64,000 nt of DNA from Duganella dendranthematis (GTDB taxonomy: Bacteria; Pseudomonadota; Gammaproteobacteria; Burkholderiales; Burkholderiaceae_D): positions 1,488,001 to 1,552,000 of the forward strand of contig NZ_CP051684.1 of the NCBI RefSeq assembly GCF_012849375.1. The letters run 5' to 3'. The notes beneath the pieces were generated by a model. That model worked only from the letters and a program-made list of their open reading frames with translations, did not search any database and had not been told where the DNA came from. The translations under genes and the position numbers were made by a program. Shown in pieces: positions 18,929 to 28,609 of this stretch; the stretch's first letter is position 1, and each line of letters starts with the position of its first letter.

Positions 18929-21220
18929 ATGAAACCGCACACGTCCCTGATCGCCGCCTGCCTGGCCCTCACGCTTGCCGCGCTGGCGCCCGGCGCCGCC
19001 GACGCCGTCCAACTGATGTCGGCCCCGGTCACCATCGCCACCCCGCAGGAAAACGCCAACCTGGTGGCGCGCCTGACCGCGCTCGATGGACACCAGGGCC
19101 TGACCAACGACTACAGCTTCCGCATCAGCAGCCAGCATCCCGGCGTCGTCGGCCAGAAAATAACCCGCGCCCAGCACACCTACAAAGGCCTGCGCGTGCT
19201 GGGCTCCGAATCGGTGGTGGTGACCAACGCCGCCGGCGACATCGTCAGCGTCTCGGTGGCCGACCGCCGTCCCGGCTTGGCGCCGCAAGCCACCACACCC
19301 GGCATGCCGCTGCCGCCCGCATTGCCATCGCCGGCCGATCTCACGCCCGCCATCAGCGCCGACGACGCCATCCGCGTGGCGGTGCAGGCGATCGCCCCGG
19401 GCGGCACCCACCGCTGGCCGCCCAGCGCCGAACTGCTGATCTACCCGGTGATGAAAACCGTGCGCGCGGCCAGCGCCGCCAACAAGCCGGAAGAGCAGCT
19501 CAACGCGCTGGACGTGCAGGAAGTGGTGGACCGCTACGCGCTGGCCTACCTGGTGCAGTTGCGCATGGCGTTGAACGGCAAAGTGATTTACTACGATGTG
19601 GTGGTCGATGCTCTCAGCGGCGCCATCATCACCCAGTGGCCGGCGCTGCAAACCGTGATCGGCAGCGGTAACAGCCAATACAACGGCGTGGTGCCGATCA
19701 GCACCTCGGCCACCGCAGGCGGCTTCCAGATGCTCGACAGCGCGCGCGGCACCGGCGGCCAGTTCGGCGGCATGGCCATCACCAACGCCAACCACAGCTC
19801 GCCCAACAATCCCAACCCCGGCAGCATCTACACCAACAGCAGCAACACCTGGGGCGACGGCAAGCAATACAGCGGCGGCAGCACCACCGACGCCAACGGC
19901 CAGACCGCCGCCGTCAACGCCCTGTGGGGCCTGATGAACACCTACGACACCAACCGCAACGTGCTCGGTTGGCAGTCGCTGGACGGCAACAACACCGCCA
20001 CCTACATCGCCGCCCACGTCGGCACCGCCTACGACAACGCCTTCTACGACGACAGCTGCCACTGCATGTACATCGGCGATGGCAACAGCTTCACCAGCCT
20101 GGGCGCGATCGACGTCATCGGCCACGAAATGTCGCACGGCGTCACCGCCGCCACCGCAGACCTGATCTACTCGGGCGAATCGGGCGGCCTGAATGAATCG
20201 AACTCCGACATCGGCGGCGAAATGGTGGAAGCCTACGCCCGCGCCGGCGGCAGCGGCGCCGTGGTTCCCGCCGGCGGCAACGACTGGATGATGGGCACGG
20301 AAATCAGCAAGAGCGGCGAGCCGCTGCGCTGGATGTACAAGCCGCACAAGGACGGCAGCAGCCCGGACGCCTGGAGCACCTCGCTGAAGAACCTCGACGT
20401 GCACTATTCCAGCGGCCCGAATAACCGCATGTTCTACTTCCTGTCGCAAGGCTCCAAGGCCGATCCAGCCAGCGACTACTACAGCGCCTTCCTGACGCGC
20501 GCGCCGGCCGCCATGACCGGCATCGGCAACGACAAGGCCTATCGCATCTGGTTCAAGGCGCTGACCACCAAGTTCACGTCATCCACCAACTACGCCGACG
20601 CGCGCAACAAGGTGCTGCAGGCGGCGCAGGAACTGTACGGCGCCAGCTCGAAAGAAGCCATCGCCGTGCAGCGCGCGTACGCCGCTATCAACGTCGGCGC
20701 GGATGTCGATGAGGAAGGCGGTGGCGGTGGCGGTGGAAGTGGTGGCGGCGACGCCATCGAGCAGGTCCGCAACGGCGGCTTTGAAAGCGGCGCCACCGGC
20801 TGGAGCGGCAGCATCGGCGTCATCACCGCCAACAGCGCCCAGGCGCCGTATGAAGGCACGCGCTACGCCTGGCTGGGCGGCAACGGCCGGCGCAGCACCG
20901 AAACGCTGACGCAGCAAGTGCAGATTCCCGCCACCGCCAGCAGTGCGCAACTGAGCTTCGCGCTGCACATCGATACCGCCGAAACCAAAAGCACCGTCTA
21001 CGACAGCATGACGGTCACGGTAGTCCCGGCCGGCGGCAGTGGCGCGGCGGCCACGCTGGTCACCTACACCAACCTGACGCCGGCTGCCGGCTACCAGCTC
21101 CGCAGCTTCGACCTGCTGCCGTACAAAGGCCAGACCGTAACGCTGTCGTTCGCCATGCGCGAAGACCGCAGCAAACAGACCTCCTTCGTACTCGACAAAG
21201 TCAGCCTGCTCACCAGATAA
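18929..21220 (+). CDS. Secreted thermolysin-type (M4) metalloprotease
   Basis: 763-aa pre-pro-protease. It has a signal peptide (LALTLAALAPGAADA), an FTP/PepSY-type propeptide (~30-235) and an M4 catalytic domain with HEMSHGVTA (His399, Glu400, His403) and GGLNESNSDIGGE supplying the third ligand. A Gly/Ser linker (~595-608) leads to a C-terminal beta-sandwich domain (IEQVRNGGFESGATGW to the end) that resembles carbohydrate- or cell-surface-binding modules. An excellent AAGGAGG precedes the ATG. It probably degrades extracellular protein for nutrition. Confidence 0.93.
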   Translation: MKPHTSLIAACLALTLAALAPGAADAVQLMSAPVTIATPQENANLVARLTALDGHQGLTNDYSFRISSQHPGVVGQKITRAQHTYKGLRVLGSESVVVTNAAGDIVSVSVADRRPGLAPQATTPGMPLPPALPSPADLTPAISADDAIRVAVQAIAPGGTHRWPPSAELLIYPVMKTVRAASAANKPEEQLNALDVQEVVDRYALAYLVQLRMALNGKVIYYDVVVDALSGAIITQWPALQTVIGSGNSQYNGVVPISTSATAGGFQMLDSARGTGGQFGGMAITNANHSSPNNPNPGSIYTNSSNTWGDGKQYSGGSTTDANGQTAAVNALWGLMNTYDTNRNVLGWQSLDGNNTATYIAAHVGTAYDNAFYDDSCHCMYIGDGNSFTSLGAIDVIGHEMSHGVTAATADLIYSGESGGLNESNSDIGGEMVEAYARAGGSGAVVPAGGNDWMMGTEISKSGEPLRWMYKPHKDGSSPDAWSTSLKNLDVHYSSGPNNRMFYFLSQGSKADPASDYYSAFLTRAPAAMTGIGNDKAYRIWFKALTTKFTSSTNYADARNKVLQAAQELYGASSKEAIAVQRAYAAINVGADVDEEGGGGGGGSGGGDAIEQVRNGGFESGATGWSGSIGVITANSAQAPYEGTRYAWLGGNGRRSTETLTQQVQIPATASSAQLSFALHIDTAETKSTVYDSMTVTVVPAGGSGAAATLVTYTNLTPAAGYQLRSFDLLPYKGQTVTLSFAMREDRSKQTSFVLDKVSLLTR

Positions 21221-21221
21221 C

Positions 21222-22814
21222 TCAGCGCAGCGTAACGAACACCGGGTTCGAATAGAACCACAGGCTGCGGTAATTGCGGTCGTTGATATCGTTGAAGCGC
21301 TGCGTATTGTCGGTAGTGCCGGTGCGCTGATCGGCCAGCGGTTCGCCGTTGGCCGTCAGCCCCGCCACATCCACACCCAGATTGGTGCCGCGCAGACGGA
21401 AGTACTGATTCTTCGACGCCATGGTTTCATACGTCACGCTGTAGTAGCCATCCGCATCCACCTTCCAGTCTGCCGCCGTGAAGCGTTTGACCACGCGCGT
21501 GCTGGCATTGGTCGCCACACTGTAGGCAGCGCTGCCCGGCGTCGCCTTGGCGCCGACATCGCCGACGATCAGATCGACGTGATCGACCACCGGTTTGAGG
21601 TTGGCCGCCGTGCCGCTATCGACCGGCTTCTCGTAGTTATTCTTGGCCGGCGTCTTGAAGCGGATCGTGATGGTGACCTTGTCGCCGCCGGCTACCTTCA
21701 ACTCGCCGCCCATCTCCTTGCGGTCATCTTTGGTGGACAGGTTGAAGTCCAGCGCATTGATCAAATCGCCGTAGACCGAGAACATCTTGCCCGAGCGCAG
21801 ACCGGCCAGCAGATCCTTGGCCGCCGGCTTGCCGGTGCCGCTGTTGAACACATAGTTCTTCGCATACTCGCCCGGGAAGTAACCGCTGCTGTTACCACCG
21901 ACGATCTTAAAGTGGGTGTCCGAATCGGTCAGGTTCCAGATATGGCGGCCCTCTCCCAGCAGCGCATCCCACGGTCCGCCCAGCTTGGCCACCACGTAAT
22001 CGACACCGCCGTAGACACGCAACAGCGCATTGTCATCGGTGTAGGCGGCGGTGTAGCCACCACGGTCAGGCTCCATCTGGTTGCCGACCATGCCTTCGAT
22101 GGCGAACATGATGTTTGGCGCGGCGTCGTTAAAGGCGCGGAAGTCGGCAATGGTGTAGCTGCCCTTGTTACGCGAAGGGTGATTGATCACCGCATAGCTG
22201 GTGTCCGGATAATTCGTCTTGAGCCAGGTGAAGGCTTGCAGCGCATCGGCGGCGGTCTTGTTGTAGCGCGTCTCGCCGTACTTGGCCTTCCACGCCGCCA
22301 CATCGGCCGCATCGAACATCGCCGCATCGCGCGTGGTGAACAGATATTCGAATTCCTTCAGGCCCTTGGCGCCGCCATCCATCAGCGCCACGCCAATGTG
22401 ATCGTGGGTCGGCATGTCCCACTCAACGCCGGAGAAAATCAGCTTGTCGGCATAGGTGCCGCCGGCCTGCAATTCCTGGATGCGCGGCGTTTCGTAACGC
22501 TCCACGCCGAGCGACATCGGAATCTGCGCCGCCAGCGTCGCGCCCTGGTCGTCGCGGGTCGACACGCGCAGGTGATTGGTCACCGCCATCCAGTCCAGGC
22601 CATAGCTGGTGAAACCCTTGGACAGCACCTTGTCCAGCGTCTGGCTGACGTCCGCGTCGGCCGACTGTGTGGTGTGCGTATGCAGGTCACCGGCGATCCA
22701 GCGGCCGGCCGGCAATGGCGGCGTGGTGTTCACTGGTTCGTTGTCGCCGCCACAGGCAACGACAGCCAGCATGATGGCGATAGCGGAAGGAATGAGCAAT
22801 TTTTTAGGCGACAT
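21222..22814 (-). CDS. PHP-domain phosphoesterase-like lipoprotein
   Basis: 530-aa protein with a lipoprotein signal (LAVVACGG, Cys after ~20 residues) and a PHP-type metal-binding start (AGDLHTHTTQSADAD). Further His/Asp-containing motifs follow (WMAVTNHL, FSGVEWDMPTHDHIG, VINHPSRNKG). Exported PHP proteins are thought to be phosphoesterases or hydrolases; the substrate is unknown. The start at 22814 gives a proper lipobox; an upstream Met at 22856 would disrupt the signal. It converges with the M4 protease gene with one base between stops. Confidence 0.82.
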   Translation of the reverse strand: MSPKKLLIPSAIAIMLAVVACGGDNEPVNTTPPLPAGRWIAGDLHTHTTQSADADVSQTLDKVLSKGFTSYGLDWMAVTNHLRVSTRDDQGATLAAQIPMSLGVERYETPRIQELQAGGTYADKLIFSGVEWDMPTHDHIGVALMDGGAKGLKEFEYLFTTRDAAMFDAADVAAWKAKYGETRYNKTAADALQAFTWLKTNYPDTSYAVINHPSRNKGSYTIADFRAFNDAAPNIMFAIEGMVGNQMEPDRGGYTAAYTDDNALLRVYGGVDYVVAKLGGPWDALLGEGRHIWNLTDSDTHFKIVGGNSSGYFPGEYAKNYVFNSGTGKPAAKDLLAGLRSGKMFSVYGDLINALDFNLSTKDDRKEMGGELKVAGGDKVTITIRFKTPAKNNYEKPVDSGTAANLKPVVDHVDLIVGDVGAKATPGSAAYSVATNASTRVVKRFTAADWKVDADGYYSVTYETMASKNQYFRLRGTNLGVDVAGLTANGEPLADQRTGTTDNTQRFNDINDRNYRSLWFYSNPVFVTLR

Positions 22815-22929
22815 TTTGTATGATCCCGAAGTGTAAAACAAACGAGCGGGCAACATAACATTCGTGTGTGACGGCCAAATGACCTGCTATCATCTTCGGC
22901 TTGTTTGCACACCACATCAGGATATAAAA

Positions 22930-24153
22930 ATGACTATTGGCGGAAAGACCATCGACCAGGCGCTGGCCTCCTTATCGGACATGACCGCCGGCGCGGTCCC
23001 CATCGGCAAGGACGAACACCTGCAGCGCATCGCGCGCGCACAAGCCTATATGCAGGCGCAGGGCATCGCCGCCATCTACATCAACGCCGGCGCCAACCTC
23101 ACCTACTTCACCGGCACCAAGTGGTACGCCAGCGAACGCATGGTCGGCGCGATCCTGCCGGCGCAAGGCGCCGTTGAATATATCGCGCCCGCGTTTGAAG
23201 AGAGCACGCTGAAGGACTTCATGCTGGTCGAAGGCGCCGTCAATTGCTGGGAAGAGCACGAGAGCCCGTACGCGCTGTTCGTCGCTGTGCTGAAACGCAT
23301 GGGCATCGCGCCGAATTCTGCACAGCCGCCGCGTGTCGGCATTTGCGAAAGCGCCGCCTTCTTCATCTACGACGGCATCCGTCCTTTGGCAGAGGGCTAC
23401 GCGCTGGAGAACGCACGCAGCGTCACCGCGCACTGCCGCACCCGCAAATCGGCCGCCGAAATCGCGCTGATGCAGCGCGCCAAGGACATGACCATGGCGG
23501 TGCACATCGCCACCGCCAGCATGCTGCACGAAGGGATCACCACCAAGGAAGTGGAAGACTTCATCGACCGCGCGCACCGCAAGGTCGGCGCCTCGGCCGG
23601 TTCCTACTTCGTCATCGTGCTGTTCGGCGAAGCCACCGCCTACCCGCACGGCGTCAGCTACGTGCAGACGCTGAAGGCCGGCGACACGGTGCTGATCGAC
23701 ACCGGCTGCAAACTGCACAACTACATTTCCGACATCACCCGCACCTACGTGTATGGCCCGATCAGCGAACGTCAGCGCTCGGTATGGAACAGCGAGAAGA
23801 AAGCCCAAGCCGCCGCCTTCGCCGCCGCGCAACTCGGCGTACCATGCGAGGAAGTCGACGCCGCCGCGCGCCGTTCACTGGAAGCCGACGGCTTCGGTCC
23901 CGGCTACAAGCTGCCAGGCCTGCCGCACCGCACCGGCCATGGCATCGGCCTCGATATCCACGAGTGGCCCTACCTGGTGGGTGGCGACAAAACGCCGCTG
24001 GACGTCGGCATGTGCTTCTCGAACGAACCGATGATCTGCATCCCCGGCGAATTCGGCGTACGCCACGAAGACCACTTCTACATGACCGAGCAGGGTCCGA
24101 AGTGGTTCACCGAACCGGCGCGCAGCATCGACGATCCGTTCGGCCTGCAGTGA
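22930..24153 (+). CDS. M24-family aminopeptidase (Xaa-Pro type)
   Basis: 407-aa 'pita-bread' dimetal aminopeptidase. It has a creatinase/prolidase N-terminal domain and a catalytic domain with the five metal ligands: LIDTGCKLHNYISDITR (two Asp), HRTGHGIGLDIHE (His), NEPMICIPGEFG (Glu) and RHEDHFYMTEQG (Glu). AGGA precedes the ATG at 22930. There is no signal peptide, so it is cytoplasmic. It could finish digestion of peptides produced by the exported proteases encoded nearby. Its stop abuts that of the convergent gene. Confidence 0.92.
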   Translation: MTIGGKTIDQALASLSDMTAGAVPIGKDEHLQRIARAQAYMQAQGIAAIYINAGANLTYFTGTKWYASERMVGAILPAQGAVEYIAPAFEESTLKDFMLVEGAVNCWEEHESPYALFVAVLKRMGIAPNSAQPPRVGICESAAFFIYDGIRPLAEGYALENARSVTAHCRTRKSAAEIALMQRAKDMTMAVHIATASMLHEGITTKEVEDFIDRAHRKVGASAGSYFVIVLFGEATAYPHGVSYVQTLKAGDTVLIDTGCKLHNYISDITRTYVYGPISERQRSVWNSEKKAQAAAFAAAQLGVPCEEVDAAARRSLEADGFGPGYKLPGLPHRTGHGIGLDIHEWPYLVGGDKTPLDVGMCFSNEPMICIPGEFGVRHEDHFYMTEQGPKWFTEPARSIDDPFGLQ

Positions 24154-24585
24154 CTATGACTGCAAGCGCTTCAGGCGGAAGTAGAAGTAATACGGGGCGG
24201 TGACGTGCAGCGCGCCGTCGGCGGCGGTGCGGATCACGATGCGGTTGGAGTCCCAGCGCATCCAACGTGGGCCTTTGTAGTTGAAAATGCGGCCCTCGGC
24301 GGTTTCGCCAGCCGGCTTGAACCCGGCCTGCTCGATGCGGCCCAAGAAGCTAACGCTGCGTTCCGCCGGCACACTGCCGCGCACCGGCAGGCATCCGAGC
24401 AGCGACGGCAGACCGCCGCCGATCGCGCCGAATAGCGCACCGCGCGCCGCGGCGGACGAGATGCCCGGCGCCACCACTATCCACAACAGCATGATGGCGC
24501 CAAAAATGCCGCCGAAAATCAACCAGTCACGCGCAGTGAGCAGAGGGTTGACGCCGATTGATTGCTTGATGAAGGAGGATCTCAT
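24154..24585 (-). CDS. Small membrane protein of unknown function
   Basis: 143 aa with two hydrophobic stretches near the N-terminus (WLIFGGIFGAIMLLWIVVA and a Gly/Ala-rich second one), then a soluble C-terminal half (VSFLGRIEQAGFK...YKGPRWMRWDSNRIVI). I do not recognise the family. The start is uncertain: the ATG at 24585 has AAAGG only one base upstream, and the frame stays open further. Confidence 0.6.
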   Translation of the reverse strand: MRSSFIKQSIGVNPLLTARDWLIFGGIFGAIMLLWIVVAPGISSAAARGALFGAIGGGLPSLLGCLPVRGSVPAERSVSFLGRIEQAGFKPAGETAEGRIFNYKGPRWMRWDSNRIVIRTAADGALHVTAPYYFYFRLKRLQS

Positions 24586-24698
24586 GCCTTTATCATGCGC
24601 CAATTTTGCAAAAAAATCAAAGCGTGGCGGCGTCCACGCCGACGCCACGTCGCGCCCGCGCCCGCGCGCCACCGCAGGCTTCATTATGCGTGCTTCCG

Positions 24699-26744
24699 TT
24701 AAGCGCGCTTCATCACCAGCGTCAGGATGTCGTAGCTGGCCACCAGTTCGTCGCGCTGGTTGGTGACCTGCACGTCCCACGCCACCACACCCTGACCGAT
24801 GCCCTTGTCGTCGGTGCGGTTGCGGTCCACCTTGCGCTTGCAGGTGAGGCGTGCGCGGATGGTGTCGCCTATCGCCACCGGCGCCACGAAGCGCAGGTTG
24901 TCCAGCCCATAGTTGGCCAGCACCGGACCAGGCGCCGGTGACACGAACAAGCCTGCCGCCGCCGACAGCACAAAGTAGCCGTGGGCGATGCGCTGGCCGA
25001 ATTGCGTGTCCTTGGCCGCCACTTCGTCGAAGTGCATGTAGAAGTAATCGCCGGAGACGCCGCCGAAGTTGACGATGTCCGCCTCGCTGACCGTGCGGCG
25101 ATGCGTCAGCAGCGAGTCGCCGGTGGCCAGGTCTTCAAAGTATTTGCGGAACGGGTGCACATCATGCTCCTGCACCGCCGCGCCGCGCACGTATTCGCCG
25201 GTGACGGCGGCCAGCATGGTCGGCGATCCCTGCACCGCAGCCCGTTGCAGGAAATGGCGCACCGCGCGGATGCCGCCCAGTTCCTCGCCGCCGCCGGCGC
25301 GTCCCGGACCGCCGTGCTTCAGCTGCGGCAGCGGCGAACCGTGGCCGGTGGACTCCACCGACGCTTCGCGGTCCAGCACCAGCACGCGGCCGTGCGAGGC
25401 GGCCGCCATCGGCACCGCGTAGGCGGCGATGGCCGGCTCTTTGGTCACCAGCGTGGACACCAGCGATCCCTTGCCGCGCGCGGCCAGCGCCAGCGCTTCG
25501 TCGATGCCGTTGTAGCTGATGATGGTGCTGACCGGGCCAAACGCCTCGACATCGTGCACCGCGTCGTTGCGATGGCCGTCGCGGCACAGCAGCAGCGTCG
25601 GCGCGAAGAATGCGCCTTCCGCCACGCCCTCGCCCACTGGCTTGAAGCCGTCGCGGGCGCTGAACAGCACTTCGTTGCCGCGCGCGAGCAGTTCGACCCG
25701 TTCGGCGACGTCGCGCTGCTGGTCGCGTGAAGCCAGCGCCCCCATGCGCACGCCTTCCACCGACGGATCGCCAACGCTGATTTTCGCCAGCCGTTCGCGC
25801 AGGCGCGTACCGACGGCGTCCACCATCTGCTCCGGCACGATGATGCGGCGGATCGCGGTGCATTTCTGGCCCGCCTTACCGGTCATCTCGCGCGCCACTT
25901 CCTTGACGAACAGGTCGAACTCGACGTCGTCCGGCGTGACGTCCGGCGCCAGGATGGCGCAGTTCAGCGAATCCGCTTCGGCGGTGAAAGGCACCGAGTT
26001 GGCAATCAGGTTGCGGTTCACGCGCAGCCTGGCGGCGGTGTCGGCCGAGCCGGTGAAGGTCACGACATCGGCGCCATTCAGGCGATCCAGCAGGTCGCCG
26101 GTGCTACCGATCACCAGTTGCAGCGCGCCGTGCGGCAGTAGTCCGGATTCGTGCATCATGCGCACCAGTGCTTCGGTCAGGTAGCTGGTGGCGCTGGCCG
26201 GTTTGCCGATGCACGGCATGGCGGCCAAAAAGCTCGGCGCGAATTTCTCCAGCAGGCCCCAGATCGGGAAGTTGAAGGCGTTGATGTGCACCGCCAGGCC
26301 GCCGCGCGGCACCAGGATGTGGGTGCCGGCGAAGCCGCCGTTTTTACTCAGCGCCATGGCCGGACCTTCGTGCAGCACGTTGGACGAAGGCAGCTCGCGG
26401 CTGCCCATGCTGGCGTAGGCGAACAGCGTGCCGGTGCCGCCTTCGATGTCGACCCAGCTGTCGGCGCGGGTGGCGCCGGTCTGGTGCGAGATGGCGTACA
26501 GCTCTTCCTTGCGTTCCAGCAGATACAGCGCCAGCGCCTTCAGGCGCGCGGCGCGCCGCTGGAAGTTCAGCTGCATCAGGGCCGGCACGCCGGTCTTGCG
26601 GGCATAGGTGACGGCTTCGTCGAAGTCGATCTTGTCGGCGTGCGTGTGGTAGATGACGGCATTGGTCAGGGCGCTGTGCAGCGGCGCGGCGGCTTCGCTG
26701 CCGATCCAGCGGCCGGCGATAAGGCTTTGCAGGGTTGATGCCAT
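24699..26744 (-). CDS. paaZ: Oxepin-CoA hydrolase / semialdehyde dehydrogenase
   Basis: 681-aa bifunctional ring-opening enzyme of phenylacetate catabolism. The N-terminal aldehyde dehydrogenase domain has FTAEADSLNCA and GQKCTAIRRI (catalytic Cys) and oxidises the ring-opened semialdehyde. The C-terminal MaoC-type hydratase domain (VSGDYFYMHFDEVAAKD, HGYFVLSAAAGLFVS) hydrolyses oxepin-CoA. GGAG lies 7 bases before the ATG at 26744. It is the last gene of the paa operon; in E. coli it is first and on the other strand, so the arrangement differs. Confidence 0.96.
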   Translation of the reverse strand: MASTLQSLIAGRWIGSEAAAPLHSALTNAVIYHTHADKIDFDEAVTYARKTGVPALMQLNFQRRAARLKALALYLLERKEELYAISHQTGATRADSWVDIEGGTGTLFAYASMGSRELPSSNVLHEGPAMALSKNGGFAGTHILVPRGGLAVHINAFNFPIWGLLEKFAPSFLAAMPCIGKPASATSYLTEALVRMMHESGLLPHGALQLVIGSTGDLLDRLNGADVVTFTGSADTAARLRVNRNLIANSVPFTAEADSLNCAILAPDVTPDDVEFDLFVKEVAREMTGKAGQKCTAIRRIIVPEQMVDAVGTRLRERLAKISVGDPSVEGVRMGALASRDQQRDVAERVELLARGNEVLFSARDGFKPVGEGVAEGAFFAPTLLLCRDGHRNDAVHDVEAFGPVSTIISYNGIDEALALAARGKGSLVSTLVTKEPAIAAYAVPMAAASHGRVLVLDREASVESTGHGSPLPQLKHGGPGRAGGGEELGGIRAVRHFLQRAAVQGSPTMLAAVTGEYVRGAAVQEHDVHPFRKYFEDLATGDSLLTHRRTVSEADIVNFGGVSGDYFYMHFDEVAAKDTQFGQRIAHGYFVLSAAAGLFVSPAPGPVLANYGLDNLRFVAPVAIGDTIRARLTCKRKVDRNRTDDKGIGQGVVAWDVQVTNQRDELVASYDILTLVMKRA

Positions 26745-26779
26745 GTTGGTCTCCGTGATGTTCGTTGTGGCGGCGCGGC

Positions 26780-27391
26780 TCAGGCGCCCGCGTTCTTGTG
26801 CAGGTGTAGCGGCAGGCTGCTGTCCCAGTCGATGCGCTTGCGGTCCGGCTCCGGCGCGGTCAGCGCTTCGGTCTCGCGCATGGTCTGCATCGAGCGTATC
26901 GCCAGTTCCTGGTATTGCGCCGTCCCGCCGGACTTCCACGCGATTTCGTCGTCGCGCAATTCACGCGCGACCTTGGCCGGCGATCCCATCGCCAGACTGC
27001 GCGGCGGGATTTCCATGCCGGCGCGGACGAAGCTCATGGCGGCGACGATGCTGTCCGCACCCACCACGGCGTTATCCATGATGACGCTGTTCATGCCGAC
27101 CAGCGCGTTGCGGCCGATGCGGCAGCCGTGCAGCACGGCGCCGTGGCCGATATGGCCATCGCGCTCCACCACCGTGTCGCAGCCGGGGAAGCCGTGCATG
27201 ACGCAGGTGTCCTGCAAGTTGGCGCCCTCCTCCAGTATCAACCGGCCAAAGTCGCCGCGCAGCGCGGCCAGCGGGCCGATATAGCAGCGCGGCCCGACGA
27301 TCACATCGCCGATCAGCACCGCACTGGGATGCACGTAGGCGGTGGGATCGACCACCGGCGTCACGCCATTGATTTCGTAGACCTTGACCAT
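26780..27391 (-). CDS. paaY: Phenylacetate-pathway hexapeptide-repeat protein
   Basis: 203-aa left-handed beta-helix protein of the gamma-carbonic anhydrase/transferase type. Hexapeptide repeats ([27 protein letters not shown], read as two runs, and [21 protein letters not shown]) and a helical tail are clear. PaaY is described as a thioesterase that removes toxic dead-end CoA intermediates of the pathway. The start [10 protein letters not shown] lies 2 bases after the thiolase stop, within the operon. Confidence 0.93.
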   Translation of the reverse strand: MVKVYEINGVTPVVDPTAYVHPSAVLIGDVIVGPRCYIGPLAALRGDFGRLILEEGANLQDTCVMHGFPGCDTVVERDGHIGHGAVLHGCRIGRNALVGMNSVIMDNAVVGADSIVAAMSFVRAGMEIPPRSLAMGSPAKVARELRDDEIAWKSGGTAQYQELAIRSMQTMRETEALTAPEPDRKRIDWDSSLPLHLHKNAGA

Positions 27392-27393
27392 GC

Positions 27394-28599
27394 TCACACC
27401 CGCTCGATGACGACAGCGATGCCCTGCCCGACGCCGATGCACATCGTACACAGCGCATAACGGCCACCGGTGCGTTCCAGCTGATGCAGCGCCGCCAGCA
27501 CTAGGCGCGCGCCGGATGCGCCCAGCGGATGGCCGATGGCGATGGCGCCGCCGTTCGGATTGACGTGCGGCGCGTCGTCGGCCAGGCCCAGGTCGCGCGT
27601 GACCGCCAGCCCTTGCGCGGCAAACGCCTCGTTTAATTCGATGACGTCCATGTCGGCGATGGTCAGGCCCAGTTGCGCCAGCACTTTCTTCGACGCCGGC
27701 GACGGTCCAAAGCCCATGATGCGCGGCGCCAGGCCGGCGGTGGCCATGCCCAGCACGCGCGCGCGCTTGCGCAGGCCATACTGCTCGGCCGCCGCAGCGG
27801 AAGCCAGCAGAATGGCGCAAGCACCGTCGTTGACGCCGGACGCATTGCCGGCGGTGACCGTACCGTCCGGCCGTACTACGCCTTTCAGCTTGCCCAGCAT
27901 TTCCAGCGTGGTCTCTGGACGCGGATGCTCGTCGGTGTCGACGATCTTTGGATCGCCGCGCTTCTGCGGCAGCGTGACCGGCACGATCTCGTCGCTGAAC
28001 ACGCCGGCGGCGTTGGCGGCGGCCCAGCGCTGCTGGCTGCGCAGCGCGAACGCATCCTGGTCGCAGCGGCTGATGCCGAATTCCTGCGCCACGTTTTCCG
28101 CCGTCTCCGGCATCGAGTCGATGCCATGCGCCGCCTTCATCAGCGGATTGACGAAACGCCAGCCAATGGTGGTGTCCTCGATCTTGGCCGCGCGCGAGAA
28201 CGCGCTATCGGCCTTCCCCATGACGAAAGGCGCGCGCGTCATGCTCTCCACACCACCGGCGATCACCAGTTGCGCCTCCCCGGACTTGATGGCACGCGCC
28301 GCCATGCCCACTGCGTCCAGCGACGAGCCGCACAGGCGGTTGATGGTGCTGCCCGGGACTTCCACCGGCAAGCCGGCCAGCAGCGCCGCCATGCGGGCGA
28401 CGTTGCGGTTATCTTCGCCCGCCTGGTTGGCGCAGCCGTAGTAGACGTCGTCCACGCGCGACCAGTCGACGCCGGGATTGCGGGCGACCAGCGCGGCGAT
28501 CGGCAGTGCCGCCAGGTCGTCGGTACGCACGCCGGCCAGCGCACCGCCGTAGCGGCCGAAGGGGGTGCGGATGGCGTCACAAATATAGGCTTGGTTCAC
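27394..28599 (-). CDS. paaJ: 3-oxoadipyl-CoA/3-oxo-5,6-dehydrosuberyl-CoA thiolase
   Basis: 401-aa thiolase that releases acetyl-CoA at the two thiolytic steps of phenylacetate degradation. The nucleophilic Cys is in [11 protein letters not shown]. The C-terminal catalytic motifs [19 protein letters not shown] and CIGVGQGIA are intact. Its start [19 protein letters not shown] is typical of PaaJ/PcaF. Placement between paaK and paaY favours PaaJ over the beta-ketoadipate enzyme PcaF. Confidence 0.95.
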   Translation of the reverse strand: MNQAYICDAIRTPFGRYGGALAGVRTDDLAALPIAALVARNPGVDWSRVDDVYYGCANQAGEDNRNVARMAALLAGLPVEVPGSTINRLCGSSLDAVGMAARAIKSGEAQLVIAGGVESMTRAPFVMGKADSAFSRAAKIEDTTIGWRFVNPLMKAAHGIDSMPETAENVAQEFGISRCDQDAFALRSQQRWAAANAAGVFSDEIVPVTLPQKRGDPKIVDTDEHPRPETTLEMLGKLKGVVRPDGTVTAGNASGVNDGACAILLASAAAAEQYGLRKRARVLGMATAGLAPRIMGFGPSPASKKVLAQLGLTIADMDVIELNEAFAAQGLAVTRDLGLADDAPHVNPNGGAIAIGHPLGASGARLVLAALHQLERTGGRYALCTMCIGVGQGIAVVIERV

Positions 28600-28609
28600 G
28601 GTGTCTCCT

